Positions 25,863-39,894 of a stretch of DNA of 64,000 nt are shown here, piece after piece; the stretch's first letter is position 1; the number at the start of each line of letters is the position of its first letter. Both the position numbers and the translations under genes were made by a program. This DNA is from Promerops cafer (lineage: Eukaryota; Chordata; Aves; Passeriformes; Nectariniidae): assembly GCA_013398275.1 (NCBI GenBank), contig VZSE01009968.1, positions 624,357 through 688,356 on the forward strand, given 5' to 3'. The notes under the pieces are model-generated. The model was not told the DNA's origin and did not search any database. It saw only the letters and a program-made list of their open reading frames with translations.

Positions 25863-28800
25863 GCATCGAAGTCATAACCTGTTTTGATCCATATTGATTT
25901 AAGTTAAAGGATGAACTGCATGTATTGATATTACAGAAACAATCTGGCTTCATTATAAAGCATGAGTACATACTAGGAGCAGACATGCAATCCTTCTTCT
26001 GTGGGTAAATGGGTAGTAAAATGTCACAGGTCACTGCAAAGGGGAATTCATTAATCTTTGGAAAGGATAAAGCCCTGCAACGCCCAAAGTCTGTGAGGAA
26101 TTGGCTCTGTTGGCTGTGCAGGGTTTGGATGCTGCTGGCTGATAGACAGGTCATGCAAAGCCCTGTGAAAAACAGCACCTGGTGAACTCAGCAGTGGTCA
26201 CCAACACAGGAGCCCTGGGCTAGAGGGCAGGGCTTGCATAAGAAACGTCAGGCTGACAGAAGGGCTGGCAGAGGCAACCAGAGCTTGAGGTTTCTTGAGG
26301 CTGCAGGTCTGCCTGAGCCTTGCCCCAGTGCAGTTTCTGAGCCTGCCTCCATGTGTGTGTGAGGGAGGGATGCTGGGGTGTTTTCTGAGACTGAGAAGCT
26401 TCTTCAGGCCAGTGATGAGCACTCTGTGTAGCCACTGAGCAACGGGCAGAGAATTTCACTGTTTAAGCTTTTAAATCAAACTGGATAAACTAACTTTTCT
26501 ATTATGGTGGTAGCAGTTTGATGCTTTACCACTATATCTTTCTTTTTGCCTGGAAGCAGCCCATCACATTGAACTAAAAGTAGGGACCTCTTATTCCTGC
26601 TGTGTTACACAAGTCAAAGTAATTTATTTACTGCACTGGTAATTCAGTGCACTATCTGTAACTTTTCTGCAAGCATATATGACTCCTTTGAACATTTATT
26701 CTTACAATGAACATCCTGTATTGCTGGGAAAACAGGGATTGCTTTTCTTTCTACTGCAGGCATCTAGTTTAAAGGCTAGGCTGATTATTCACTCTCTTTA
26801 CTCTCCAGTCAGGCAGCAAAAGCAGTGTTTTCCTTGCTGTTACAGAAGCTCAGAAGCTGTTACAAAGTTGAATCTACTTAAGGTTCCCAGGCAAAAGGTG
26901 CTTGAGAGACTAAAGCTTATTCCACAGCCTAGATCGGTAGTAAAAAAAAACCCCAAAACCAAAAAAAACCTGCAAAAAAGGTGAAACTCACTGCTGTTGC
27001 TTATAAATTTTAGATCAAATCCTAAAGTGTGTATTTTACTGGGATTTTTTACTGATTCTTATGCGTGCAGGAAGATTGCTTTTTTGACAGTGCTTAGTTT
27101 TCCAGTTGGAATGAAGGGCTTCACATACGCCTCCTGTCTTCCTCCTCACTGTCATTACATCAGTGTGAACTTTTAAATGCTCTTGTCTTGGAAAATTCTG
27201 TGACAGTGACTGCAGGAGCTCCTGGAGCATACCCAAACATCTTTAGTGACCTAGACACAATAGCTAGACTTAAATCTAGATCTAATCTTAAAAAAGGATC
27301 TTTTTAGATAGGGAGAGAAGACCTAAAAAGTTAAGAGATATGCTGTAATTGTCCTGTGGAGGGGTTTAAGTATGGTGATTCATCTCAGTATGAAAACTCC
27401 TGTAAAAATTGGACAATTACTGTAGTTGAATTATTTGTGGGGTTTTGGGTTTTTTCCTTCTGACAGTTATTTTTGTGTTGATTCTGGGGCCATTTCCTAT
27501 ATATGACAGAGTGCAGGAGAATTTCAGCTCCCAGATATTTACAGAATTGATAGGATGTGGCCAGGAAATGAAATGGTATGGATGATTCCTCAGCTGAGGC
27601 CAGGCTTTGATTTTCTGAAGCTTTTGTTTGTGACATGTATTTCCTCGGTGTCGTGAAGCAGAATTTGTTATCTGTTAAACACTTTGAACTTTGTCTCTAT
27701 TCTACTTGCTTGGTTTTGTAATACTAATACAAGCTGGAGATGTTTTCAGCAAAGTCAGGAGGCTTTAAAGCTGTGTCCACCGATGTGTTAGAGGGCACAG
27801 TGACATCTGCTTGTTGCCTGAAACTGCCAGGGCTAAGAGGGTGCCATCAGCTATAGTTAGACACAAAATTTAGGGCTCAATCTGGCAGTGAAGTGTGGCA
27901 AGAGGGAGGACATGCAGCAGAGTGCAGACCCTATCTCAGCTTTGAGAACATAAAGGAGAAAGTAGAACTGTCACCCTCACCTGTTCAGGCATTTAGATAT
28001 TCTTTTATAACCATCTGAGTAAAAGACTTCATTGGAGCAATGGCCTCATGAGAGGTGATGAATTTTCCCATTGCATCCTGCAGTGCCCCGAAGTGCTTGA
28101 CCTTCCAGTAAAAAGCACAGCTCTGTCCTGACTCCTGGCTCTCATGCCTTTGGTCAAGGCAAATTAACAAAAACCAAAAATAGATGAGATGCTGCCATCA
28201 GCCATAGGGAGTCTGAAGTATCCCAGTCCTTGTTCCCTTACATGCAAAACACATCTCAATGCAGTGTATGATGCATTTGCAAATTTGTTGCCTGGCTTGT
28301 TCCTGCAGCCAAAGTGAGAACATAGGCCAGTCAGAATTCCACTTGGGTGTTTGGTCTGTGGATTGTGGCTGTGTTTGGAGGCATTTTGGTGAGCCAGAAG
28401 CCTTTTGAGTTTGCCTCCTATGTGTGTGGCTATCTACAAACCCAGCGAGGCGTAGCTGGATCGCCCTGTCAGTGCCTCAGTCTGTAGACACTATGCAGCA
28501 CTTAGGTCCTGCAGGACCTCTGCAGTGCCTGGTATTGATAAGTGCCTGGTATCATAAAAAGCTTCTGATCACTTAGTCCAAGCCTACAAGAGGAAGAACA
28601 ACCTTTGTGTAATGTATTAATGTGAGACTTGGGAGATGCTAGTCTACGTCTCTGATCTGCAAAAAGACGTCTCTGGCAGCCTTTAAGAAATAATTAATTT
28701 TGTTCTGTCTTTTCCCTTTTCATAAAATAGATATGGCCTCATCATGCCAGACTACAGCTTGGAGAATTAATGGTCTGTGTGTAGAGAAAGGATAATGTGG

Positions 28801-29935
28801 TCTGTTTGGAGTTTGATTTCATCTCTTTGGCAGGTGTCACCACTGCCATCAAAATGTTTTCATGCAGTTCAGGAGGCTTCTTTGTGTCTCCTGAGGTACT
28901 CTTGCCATCGTACTGAGCAGCCTTGCCATCATACTCTCGCTTCATTGGGGTTGAGTAGAGGTTCATGTCTGAGATGTGGTGATTGGTCAGTGAATTGCTG
29001 CATGAACCTGGCAGCAGAGCCCCTGCACTGCTTCCTCGCCCTGGCTCCCGTTCGGGGTTGTGAGCCCAGCCCAGTCCTGGATGCGGCACTAACGGGGTAG
29101 TGCTCAGCTTCTGACACTGTGAAAAATAGAACCAACTACAAAGCCAACAGCAACAACAAATTTTGGGATGTCTCAGCACTGCTTTGCTGTCGGTAGCTGC
29201 TAGCTGTAGGTTTGTCCTTGAGCAGGCTTGAATGTGAAGAAGCCTCTCTGAGAACAAGAACAGAATGTTGTGTTGTAAATGCCTTGGAAAATCTCGGGCA
29301 ATCGAGAGTGACTCACGGCTTTAGCACCAGTGCTGGAGATCATTTGGCAAGATGCAGTTTCAATAACCAATGCAGGCACTAGGACCAAGTGTTTTCAGAG
29401 CTGGATGTGATGCAGAGATGAGCCTAGAGTCTCCCTGCCCCCAAGGTACAGGCTAAAAGTATTCTCCTCTTTATCTGAATAGTCTCGTCTGCCTGATGAC
29501 TGCTTCTTTGAAGCTCTGATATGGTAGATGTATCCAGAAAATAATGTATTTAAGAAGATAATCAAATGCAATATGATATGCCAAACATCTATTAAGACAG
29601 AAAAACTTCTGCTTCCCTCTGGGGAATCCTCTTCTCTTGAGATGGGCAAAGATGAGGTTTGTGTGCTGATTAGTAACAAATTACAAGTAATTTGACTCAG
29701 CTAACAGGGAGTGATGGCAGCATCCTGTGCTTCTGCTGAGTCCTTCTGGGTCTGCACATTAGAGCAGCAGCAGGCAGCCAGCTGTTCACAGGCAGCTCTG
29801 CACTCTTTAGCAGCAATCCTGGGCCTCTCACAGGGGAGAAGGTCTAATAACAAAGTTTAAAGGATCTTCTTTTAATCAGCCCTGCACCTAAGCAAGATTG
29901 GAAGGTTGGAGGCAGATGCTATAAATGTATATTAG

Positions 29936-29949
29936 AAAAAAAAAAAAAA
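29936..29949. repeat. Poly-A tract (14 bases)
   Basis: A run of 14 A followed by 'gcaaagcaaga'. No retroposed body is recognisable upstream of it. Confidence 0.85.
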
Positions 29950-32900
29950 GCAAAGCAAGAAAAACCAGAAGATGCTGTTGAGACTCTTATTTTTAGCAAA
30001 CTGAATTCCAGATAGTGCACTGGGGGCAGCTGGCTTGCGGAACAGGTGAGGATACACAATCATATTTAAGATAAATGCTAAAAAATTGCATGACTTACTG
30101 AAGCAACAACTTTTCAACTTATAGTGTTCTGAGGATGGTGGTTTTGAGGAGGAGCAGTTTGAATTTTAGCTGGTTTAATGCAAAACTAATGTTCTAGAAA
30201 TAATCCTCTTTATTAATAAACCACATTTCCTAAGAAGTCATGTATGAAACAGCAAATGCTAAGTAAAAGGAATATTAAAGACAAAATCTGTTTCAAAATC
30301 CAGATCTGGCAAACTCTCCTGTTAGAAAAATATCTAATAGCAGCTGGATTGGGCTTTTTCTAGCTGGGTAAGACAGATTATTTGAGGGGGGGGAAAGTGA
30401 ATTTGCAACTAAAATTGAAAAGACTTCTGAGCACCACTTTTTCAAAGGGTGTTTTCATTTAGTCCAACATCACAACTGAACAATACTTTATAGCTCGGGG
30501 CTGCTGGGGAACTTACTGCATCTGTGTGCACGGGAAATGCCTGTGAGCAGCTGAGCTCATGTGCTGCCAAGGTCTGCACCTCTGCCTGCAGACCTCCCAC
30601 CACCCTGCTCATCACGCCCCTGCAGACAGCTCCTGCTCCTCCCAGTGCCCATGTTCAGCAGCACAGGACATTTCTGACAAATCCTCCCAAGGGCCTTCTA
30701 GGATCTGAGAGGTCAAATATATTTATTTTAATCACTTTATTTTTCAAACCCATTTTTTTCCCCAAACTCTTCTAAGAAGTTTCAGGCCTGGAACAGTGTT
30801 AGAGATAAATGGGCTGCAGGTGAAATTGGTGGTCTCCAGCACTCCCTACTGTCTGTGCATGAGAGAGGGGCCTTGTGTGTTCAGCTTTGTGTGCTGGAAA
30901 AAGATCTTTGTGCCCTTCCTGTCCTGCTTCTGAGCCTTGGGGAGCAGAGAGAGAGAGAGAAGAGGGCTGTTGGCAAGTATTTTAATTCTTGACCTCCTTT
31001 GGTGCAAGACCTGGCTTTGAGAGGGCAAAGGCAGGCAGTGTATTTACTGTCCTCAGACAGTTTTTGGAGGCAGTGAGAGCCCTTGAGCACGTTGCCTCCC
31101 TCTCTCCATGTTGCCCTGCAGTGAGGACACCACATTTACCCTACATGTTGATGTGTCAGCCTCTGCTTGTGGGGCTGGTGGTTGTGAGGGCTCTACTCTG
31201 AGGATGGGGACAGGCACCCAGGTGAGGAGCACAGTGGGGCAGCTCATGACCCAGCACTGAGCTGGAGGAGAGCTTTTCCACATAATGAAAGCATGTGGCA
31301 CGTCAAGAGATGCTCCAGTACTGGCATCCTGCCAGGAGGATTCTTGTCCTGAGAGCTGGCATCAGATCCAAGTTACGAGTGAGCAGGTTTTGGAGTTTAG
31401 GGAGATTAAATAATCTCTGCCAGCATTACCATGCCCTCCTTGACAGCATTTTCTAGAGCCTTCTGTCACTGAAGGACAAAAGCTGGATCCAGCAGTTGCC
31501 TGGTGGTTCCATCCACTTCAGCCAAACAGGCGTTTTGGGCTGGATGCCCCTACAGCACAATGAGAATAATGGAAATTACAGCTGATTTACTATGCAGTGA
31601 TGCTTCTGAGCCAAATGGTTTCCATCTGAATATGAAGCAGATTTGCCAGTGTGCTGGTGTAATGAATGCACCATCTCTTTGCCTCTTCTGTGCCTTTGCA
31701 GTCAAGTATTTGCTAGAAAGTCCAGCATTAGATAAAAATCATGAAGGGAGGGTTGGAAGTCACATCTTTAAAGTTTCTCTAGATTTTACTTGGTATATAA
31801 CAGTAGCTCCAAGTGTTGGGAAATGGATAAATTAAAAGCATGCAAACCTGCTTTGTGCAGCGTAGCCCAGGTGTGTGCACGTGCCGTAGGCTTGCTTCGG
31901 CAGGGTCATTGTGGAGTCCCCATGCCAGGAGTTATAGGAACTGTACTGTTTCATCTTGAGATAAAATGTGTTGTCCTGTGGACTTTTGAAAAACCTGCTG
32001 GAAGTCTGAAAGCATTGTAGCTTCCTTTTATGAATCTGGTGCCAAAATCTCTGCAGCGAGGCCCCTGTGTGATCAGTAGCACAGAGCCAGATAAAGCCTG
32101 ATATAAATCTGTGCTGTGGGCAGAGTGCTGATAAAGATGCATGTTGGGAGATTTCAGGGGCATTTGAGAGGACAGCAGGGGTGGAAGATGAGATGTATCT
32201 TTGACAAGCCTCTGAGTCCTCTAAAATCTGTTAGTCCTTTCCAGCCCCTGGATAGTCTGGGATTAGAACAACACAAGATGGCTCAGGTCCACCTGCTCTT
32301 GGGTTGTGATTGCAGCAGGGAAGTGGATGCACACGAGTTAGGTGGCAAATTCAAACAGGTGAGTGAGTTCCCATGAGAAATGGGGTTATTCTGCAGTAAG
32401 GGAGATGGTCTTAAAAGCAGTTCATTTGATTACATGTCATTATGTGAAAAAATTAAGAGCACTTTTCATTTCTGTGGGATGATGAAGCTGTTGCCAAAAC
32501 TCAGCTTTCAGTTGCTGGTGCTGGTTATATAATGATGACTGCTTTGTGTTTCTGAGGATTGTAACCTCTTAGCTGAAAACAATGTCAGGAAGAGATTCTT
32601 CGGCATGGTTTGCTGTTTGTGCAAACACTTTTATTTTCTCTGAGCTCTCTGTTAGATTGTCCAGCTGTGTCTTTGTCAGGTGTGCACACATAATAGATTG
32701 ATCTAAGCATTGTTTACTCAGATTCAGGGGGATGCACTGGCCATATCTGCTGTTGTCTTTTCTTGAGTTTAGATCCATAACTAACATTATTTTGGATACC
32801 ACTGTCTTTTTTGGATCTCAAAATAGCATTTTCCATTAAATGACTGTTTCCACTATATTAAAATACTCTGTGGAGTCTGGTATTATTTCTACATGTACTT

Positions 32901-35900
32901 AACTGCTGAAGTGTCTGCTGCACTCTTCAGTTGCTAAGGAAATAGTTTCCTTTCCTTGATAAATATTTTCAGTGTCTCAGCCTATGCGTGTGGTATAGGA
33001 TGATACATCTTTTCACCAGGACAAATTAAAGTGAATTTTGGGACTAGTAATTCTTGCAGACTAGATGCCTTACAAAGGCATAACAGAAAGCAGAAAGGAG
33101 AGAAGAGTTCTCATGGAGACAGCAAGAGAGGGATTTTTGTATTTGTTTGCTTAGTTCTGAGCAGTCAAACAAATTTGTACACTGTAGTCAAGTACAATCA
33201 TTGTCATAACAGAAAAACTTTACAGCACCATTGAAATGTCTACTCTTATGTAATGCTTTGCATTGGGAACTGTTCCCAACTGGATCTCAAGTGCCTGAGC
33301 CTTGGTTTTGTCCCCCAAGTTGTATGAGGGACATGGCAAACCTTTACTTCCTCTCCTCAAGCACAGCTTCACAACGTGGTGGTGAGAAAGCAGAATGTCA
33401 CAGCACCTGCCGTGGGTCTGTGGCAACATGAAACCCACCTGACTTCCAGCAGCTTCTCCAACCTCTCCATGGCTGCAGCTCTTCCCGTTTTCAGAAAAGT
33501 GAGAGTCTAGCATGCTGCTCACAGACGTTATTTCTGATTAGGATGACAGTGTTTTACATTCCTACACTTGGGATAAGAATCAGTTCAGGTGAAAGATGAG
33601 ACTAGAAAATGGGCAACAAAACATAATATGACAAGCTCCTTGAAAGATGCCTCTCTTCTTTTAAAAATAAGAAGATTATGCTATGTAAATATAAACCATA
33701 AATGCACATGGGGAACTAAAGAGCCTGTGATGCAATGGGAGGAGGAGTTAAGCTGAGATTACAAAGCTTCACTGCACTCCTAATCTGAGATAATGGCATT
33801 GGTGGCAGCTTCTCCTGGATACTAGTACAACTCTGAAACTAAAATATATCACATTTCAGTGATGATTAGAGGTTAAGGCTTAATGTCCCAGTACTACCAG
33901 TGGAAGAGAAGCAGTTCGCTCAAGGGTGAGCTCTGTGTCACATCACTCTCTTATCTCAGAACAGGGGATCAAGGAGAAAACTGATTTTACAATGCTCCTT
34001 AGGAGGAAGCTAGGAGATGTCACCTGAAGTATTTAAGTTTATCCCAATGTGACATTAAACATGGAAGAGGTGGAGACAGCAAAGCACGATAGTTAAGCAA
34101 TCAATATTTTATTGATCACTTAAAAGCATCAGCGTACCACGTCAGTGTACACTCTGTGCTCTGCCTCACTTCAGCTACTGAAGCTGAACTCTTCAAACCT
34201 GCCTGCCTCTCAAATGAAAATTAAATGTTTTGCATTGTCTCAGTGAAGTGGAAAAATAGGAGAAGAGGAGAAAGCTTAAATGAAAAGCTGTCTGTAAGAT
34301 GAAATGAAACATTTTAGTTTGGGGAAATGAAGGGTTAGAGTTGCAGAGCAGAAGGAGGGCACTATTCGATAAAACTGGGATAGTTTTCAGGTTCAGGGAG
34401 TTAATTTTTCTCACTGATTTGAGAAGATGAAGAGAATAGTAAAACTGCTGTCCAGGAGGGGTTCTGGGATTAGGTGTCATTGTCTCCCCAGCTGAGATTT
34501 TTCTGTTTTGGATCGGTGGTGAGGGCATTTGCTGAAGCAGGAGCCAGAATGTGGGGATCCCACCTCCTGGTGAGGACCTGTGTCTCCACGCTGGAGCACC
34601 AGTCTTGTCACCCACCTGAGGGAAGCTGGGGGACCTCAGTTCCAATTCACCCTTTTAAAAGCAGAACTTCCTTCAGCCTGTCTTGTTGGAAACACTGGCT
34701 CTGAATGTCTCCGTAGTGTGGACGGCGGGATGTCCTGTTGTGTGTGTTTCCAAAATGAAATGCAGGGGAGACCTGGAACAGCTTTCCCTGAGGTAACCTC
34801 AGCCATCCTGGCCTGTGTCTCGCTTGCAGTGGGTGGGCATCTCATCACAGTCACCTCGTCACAGGGCAAAGCTCTGGCAAGGGAGGGCAGGGGAGGGACA
34901 GCTTCCCTCATGGCATCTCTGTGCACATCGGAGTTTGAACTCAGTTTTTGTCCCCATAATGTGGTGACAAGGGCAGTGCTCCTTAAAGGGGCATTCAAAT
35001 CCTTTTGGCAGAGGGGAAAAATGAGTTTGCTGTCTGCTGTCTATGAGTACTGTCAACTACTCATGGAATAAAAAGGTAGACAAAAGCATGACCGTGGTGT
35101 CCAAGAGTCAGATGCAAGCACACACTTTTTCTAAACAAAATCTTTTAATGAAACTGGTTGCAAATGCAGCCTGAATTATGATTGAAAAGGCATTTAGGGA
35201 TGAATGAACCACTGTGTATCTGCCCATATTTGTATAAGAGGGAGAGGTGTGATACAAACAAAGGCTGGGTCAAAGCTGGCTTTTAGACTCACATTTGATG
35301 GTCTCAGGGAGTCTGGAGTCTGGGGCTCCTACTGCTCCTGGTAAAAGGTGTGTAGAGGTTTTCAACATTCAAATCTAGCTTTGTGATTCTTTGAATACAG
35401 ATGATGGTAAATATTTTAAAAATGAGGGTTTAGGTCTGCTTGTGAAGAAACAATGCTCTCCTGCTGAATTATTCTGGTTTTCGTCTTCAAGAGTGGATGT
35501 TTTCTTCAGGAGAAGTTATTGAATGTTTAATTTTAGCATGTCTGAAATCACTGGACAAATTGTATTGAGGATCTCTTATCTGAAACTTGTAAGGGTTTCA
35601 CCAATTGTATCAGAAAGGGATGTCTTGCACAAGTAACAGTTCAAACTGCTGATAAATACTTGTGTGGCTGACATGAGACACTTCAGTATATGCTGGGCCT
35701 GTGATGTCTTCCCATGAAACAGGCCATTTTACCTCATTGAATAATGACATTTTGCTCTGTGTGTGTATAAACTGAAAGCCCAATAGAACCCTAAGCATTG
35801 GTGCCACATAAGTAATAAAAATAATGGCATTGGTCATATTGGAAGGATTGAGAAATTGCTGTAAAACTCTCAGAGATGTGTGAATGAAATATACCGATAA

Positions 35901-38900
35901 CATAGAAATCACCTTCCTCTGCCACTATTGGAATCTACATTCGGCATGGGACTTAAGTGTCTGCTTTCACAGAACTAAAATACCTGAAACAAAATCAAGA
36001 AATTCAGCTCTGAAGGATTCTCTGTGAAGTTACTAAGAGGGATCAGTCAGTCCTTGGCTGTTTTAATTAGCTCACCTGTGGATTTAGCAGATGGGAGACA
36101 GCTATCAGTTTTGACAACTGATAAGGAAGATGGTAAGATCACCAGCTGCAACTGGACTGTGGGAAGCTGGCAGAGATTGTTTCTAGGAATGCAAGTTTAG
36201 AGGAGCTCTTGTAATGAAAAGGTCTGAAACACCTCACTACAGTCAATTCTTGTCTTCCCTTCAAGGTTTTAAACTCCTGGCTGTTAGTTAGGGCTGAAAG
36301 GGTTTGACAGCTGCTTTGGGAAATGGTAAACAATGCACTTTTTCTGTTGCTGGTTCTCATTCAGTTATAAGTAGTTTGTTTCCTTCTCACCTAATGTTAT
36401 CCAAGCTTTTGAACAGGGAAAGAACAGACCAGTAGGGTGGCACTGGGTGCTTGACTGTGCATGACTATGCAGCCATACTGGGCCACCTACTTGGGTAGCA
36501 GATTTATTCTCTTTCTGTGTAGGGCTGCAGGTTAGTTTGCTTTTCTTCAATATTATAGCTGAACTTTAGGCCTGTTAACTCAGAGAGAGACACATAAAAG
36601 AGAGTTCATATTATCCTAGGCAATTTATGCAGGCAGCTTTCATCTCAGTGTAATTCTCAATTTATAATTTCAAGACCTGCACAACCCTTGTGCATTGGGA
36701 ACACGGAGCATTGTATTTGTGTGGATTGGTTTGTGAGTGGGCATTCAAAAGTAGCTGAATGACTCGTAAGCTCTTGGTAAGCTCTGATTAATTTGAATAC
36801 ATTTGAAAATGCATTTGAGTCCTCTCTTAGAAAGTAAAATACCTGTCAATCACTGTAAGCCTAATGACAGAAAGCATATAAGCAAAAGCAGAAGGAAAAA
36901 CAAGTGAATGAAGACACTAGCTAAGAGGAAATTATCTTAATGGCAAGCTAGTATCCAGAGTGTAATCACAGAAAGCAAACTATACAATTTAACTATTCCC
37001 TCAACACATCATTGCTTTTCTCAGTTCTACAACCTCTGCATCCATTTCAGATCTCAAATGAAATTGTGTCTGAGTTAGAGATGGGGAAAAAAATCCCAAA
37101 TCCTTGACTCTCACAAATTGCCTGGTTTCTTCCAGAAAACACTTAGTAAATGGCAGCAAACCACAGGGAGCTTGGAGAAACAGACTCTGAGTCCTGAGAA
37201 GGCACATTGTACAGATTATATGACGTTTTGTATAGTTGTAATTTAGGTGACAGAGAGGTAAGTTCCTGCTGTGCCTTGGGCTCTCCTTGAAGCAGTTTTC
37301 GAGGCAGAGTTGTCTGCCCAAGAATGCAGGTAGTATGTCGAATAAAAGATGACACTACATGAATTGTTAGTGTGTCTGATGTCTGCCCACAGTTAGAAAA
37401 GCACGCCATGTGCTAAAAGAGAAGATTTTAAAAAACCCAAAACAATGCAAAAAAACCACCCCAAACAAATATGAAAATAGTATTTTATAGGAGTTGCTGC
37501 TGGAAGTTGCTGACACTTGGCTGTCAAAACCCGTAAACATTCTATTTTTTTCCTCATTTACTAGCAACAAGAAGGTCCTACAGAGCATTTCACATTTTGA
37601 TGGACATAGTAGTTCTCAGGGGGTATAACATTCCACCACTCAGATCTGGCATAATTTCCCTAAGCTCTTGTTTGCACATTAGTGACAGCTACTTTTCATC
37701 TCAGAATAATGAAGTTCTAGTAGATCTTCAGCAATATACGTATTTCAATGGTTTCTTTTTCCCTATTTCTCTTGCATTCTTTCTATATTAGTGAAGGAGG
37801 TTGCTAAATGAGCTATAATGTGCTGTAATTGTGTCTATCCAAATCAGTTTGGTTTGTTTTTTAGTTTTCAGTTGTGCAGTTGTCTAAGGTTACTGTTGAC
37901 AGTGTTTTAGAGTCTGTTTTGGGGAAGAGACATCTCTTAATGCCTCAAAACCTGCTAGGGAGTCTGTTGCAAATCAGGCAGGTTTTTTATTATTTCCACT
38001 AATTGCTTTAGACATAATTCTGTCTTGTTTTCAGTAGTACTTTTGTAAAAGCTTTTCCCTTTTCACTCAACACTAGCACAGCCTGTAAACATGAATTAGA
38101 ATGAGTTTGACACAGAGTAGAGCCTTGAGTTGTGCAGAACTTCTAAATAAGTAATAGTGACACTATTAAACACTAATATTTGAGTTGATATTGCTAGAAT
38201 TTGTAATCAGGCTACAAAGCAGGCTGTCACAGAGAAGAACTTCAGCACTGTTGAAGCTGACAGTGCTCATGACAGTAACATTTAGCCCAGATGTTCTTCT
38301 GTAGAGACTGAAACCCTTGTTCCCTCTATTCATCTGGGTAGCCCGGATGCTCATGAAATGATGAAGTTGTGTCTCTTCCGAGCACTTGTCTATTAATGAA
38401 GTGGACAGAAGTCTGATTTTTGGGAAGTAAGTGGGTACTGCTCTGTCTGAAGGGCAGGGTGATGACACCCCACAGCACAAAGGGCTGTGCCCATCCACAT
38501 GTTGGCCCTTGGGCTTTGTGTCTCCCAGGGACCCCTGAGGTTTGCTGACACCAGCACTCCTTTACAGCCCCACTGCCAGGACCTTCCGAATCTTAGTTTG
38601 CTTTGAATTTTCAGATAATCAATCAAAACTAGAAGTATTTGGGAGTGCCCAGAAGGGATGTGTCCTTAACTGGAGAGCAGCTCGTTCCTCTTCAGAAGCA
38701 GAAATGAAATTCTGCTATTATAGACAGTAAAGCTAGAGAGAACTTAATTACACCTGCAATATTATTGCATATTCTGTTGATCCTATATTTAATGAGAAGG
38801 TAGGACCAGTGATTCCTTCCTTTCTGACAAGCCATCCCATATAATTGCAAAAGACATAGGCTCCTTTTGCCCTGAAGCCTGCTAATACACTGCTATAGGA

Positions 38901-39894
38901 ATTCCTCATCATCACACTCCACATTGATCACATGCAGATTTGGTTTCTTTAACATCAGTATCAAAAGCATTTTTATTGTTGAGCCTTCTGTCTCTTTCCA
39001 TTTTTCCTCCCCTTTTGCTTCTTAAAAAAAAAAATTAAATAAAAAAGAATAAAGATTGCATCCAATTTTCATCGGACTAACATCAGCCTGAAGATATTTT
39101 CATCAGTTCTTGGCAGATCCTAGATGGACTGTGTAATAATGAATGCCTTTTCATGATGGTTTTCCTCATGCTTAAGTTCATTTTCTGTGAGCACTGTATG
39201 AAGTAATTTTAAGCTTTTAATTGTTTATGATATTTGGCACTTCCAGACTCTGGGAATGTTTCTGTATCTGTGAAAGAGAATTATTAAGCACCAGAGAAAA
39301 ATGCCATGCTACTTGCTGTTATGCTGAGGAAGACCTGCCAAATCTTGCAGTATTTGTGCATGCTATAGAGGTGGAAAGAAGGGATGCTTGTGGAGCTAAT
39401 AATAGCAGCAGCTTTGTGGCTAGAAGCCTCACAATTGTAACTCCATGATGACAGTCTGATTCAAAACATGATGAAATCTGTACTTCCATCTATTCCTGTG
39501 GGTCTTGGATCAGTCCTCACAAATCAGAGTTGAAAAAAAACTTGGATGTTTTTGCATAAGATGAAAAGATCCTTTCATTGCAGGTGCAGGCAGGTCTCTT
39601 TCAGCATTTGTCAGGGTAAGGTTTTCAATATATTCACAATATGTCTAAATGTAGTATCCCCTGATCTTTAAGTCTGTCTCATGCAGTGTTGGCATGCAGG
39701 TCCAAAATCTGGTTGCTAATACATCATTCCTGCCTTGCCCTTCTGTTGATTATTACCTTTCTGGCAGCCTGAGGAGAGGCAAAGAACATGACTTGCCATG
39801 CCTTGGCAGGCAGCACCGTTCTGGTGGCGTTTGTGAACAACAGTGGGCTGTTCATGACAAGAGCAACTACAGACAGTGGAAAACATAGTAGAGC

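Larger units (their letters stand above)
24318..39894 (+). other. KCNH1: KCNH1 last intron; no gene seen
   Basis: This is intronic sequence with no recognised exon. It contains a 19-bp direct repeat (24571-24617), an assembly gap within poly-A (25316-25368), an AT microsatellite (25574-25614), a 16-base T tract (25847-25862), an A tract (29936-29949), and A/C-rich low-complexity DNA near 26941-26984 and 37430-37470. The longest open frames (about 160-170 codons, at 25687-26178 and 28742-29257 on the - strand and 34580-35071 on the +) match nothing I recognise, and other frames are open across the same intervals. Confidence 0.7.

Noticed and set aside
25687..26178. 163-codon - frame
   Set aside because: It runs through a poly-T tract (poly-Lys in translation) and matches nothing known; likely chance.
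34193..35071. Long overlapping frames on both strands (150, 163 and 120 codons)
   Set aside because: Open on both strands in a GC-richer patch, with no recognisable domain. The AATAAA at its end (35067) is not enough to call a gene.
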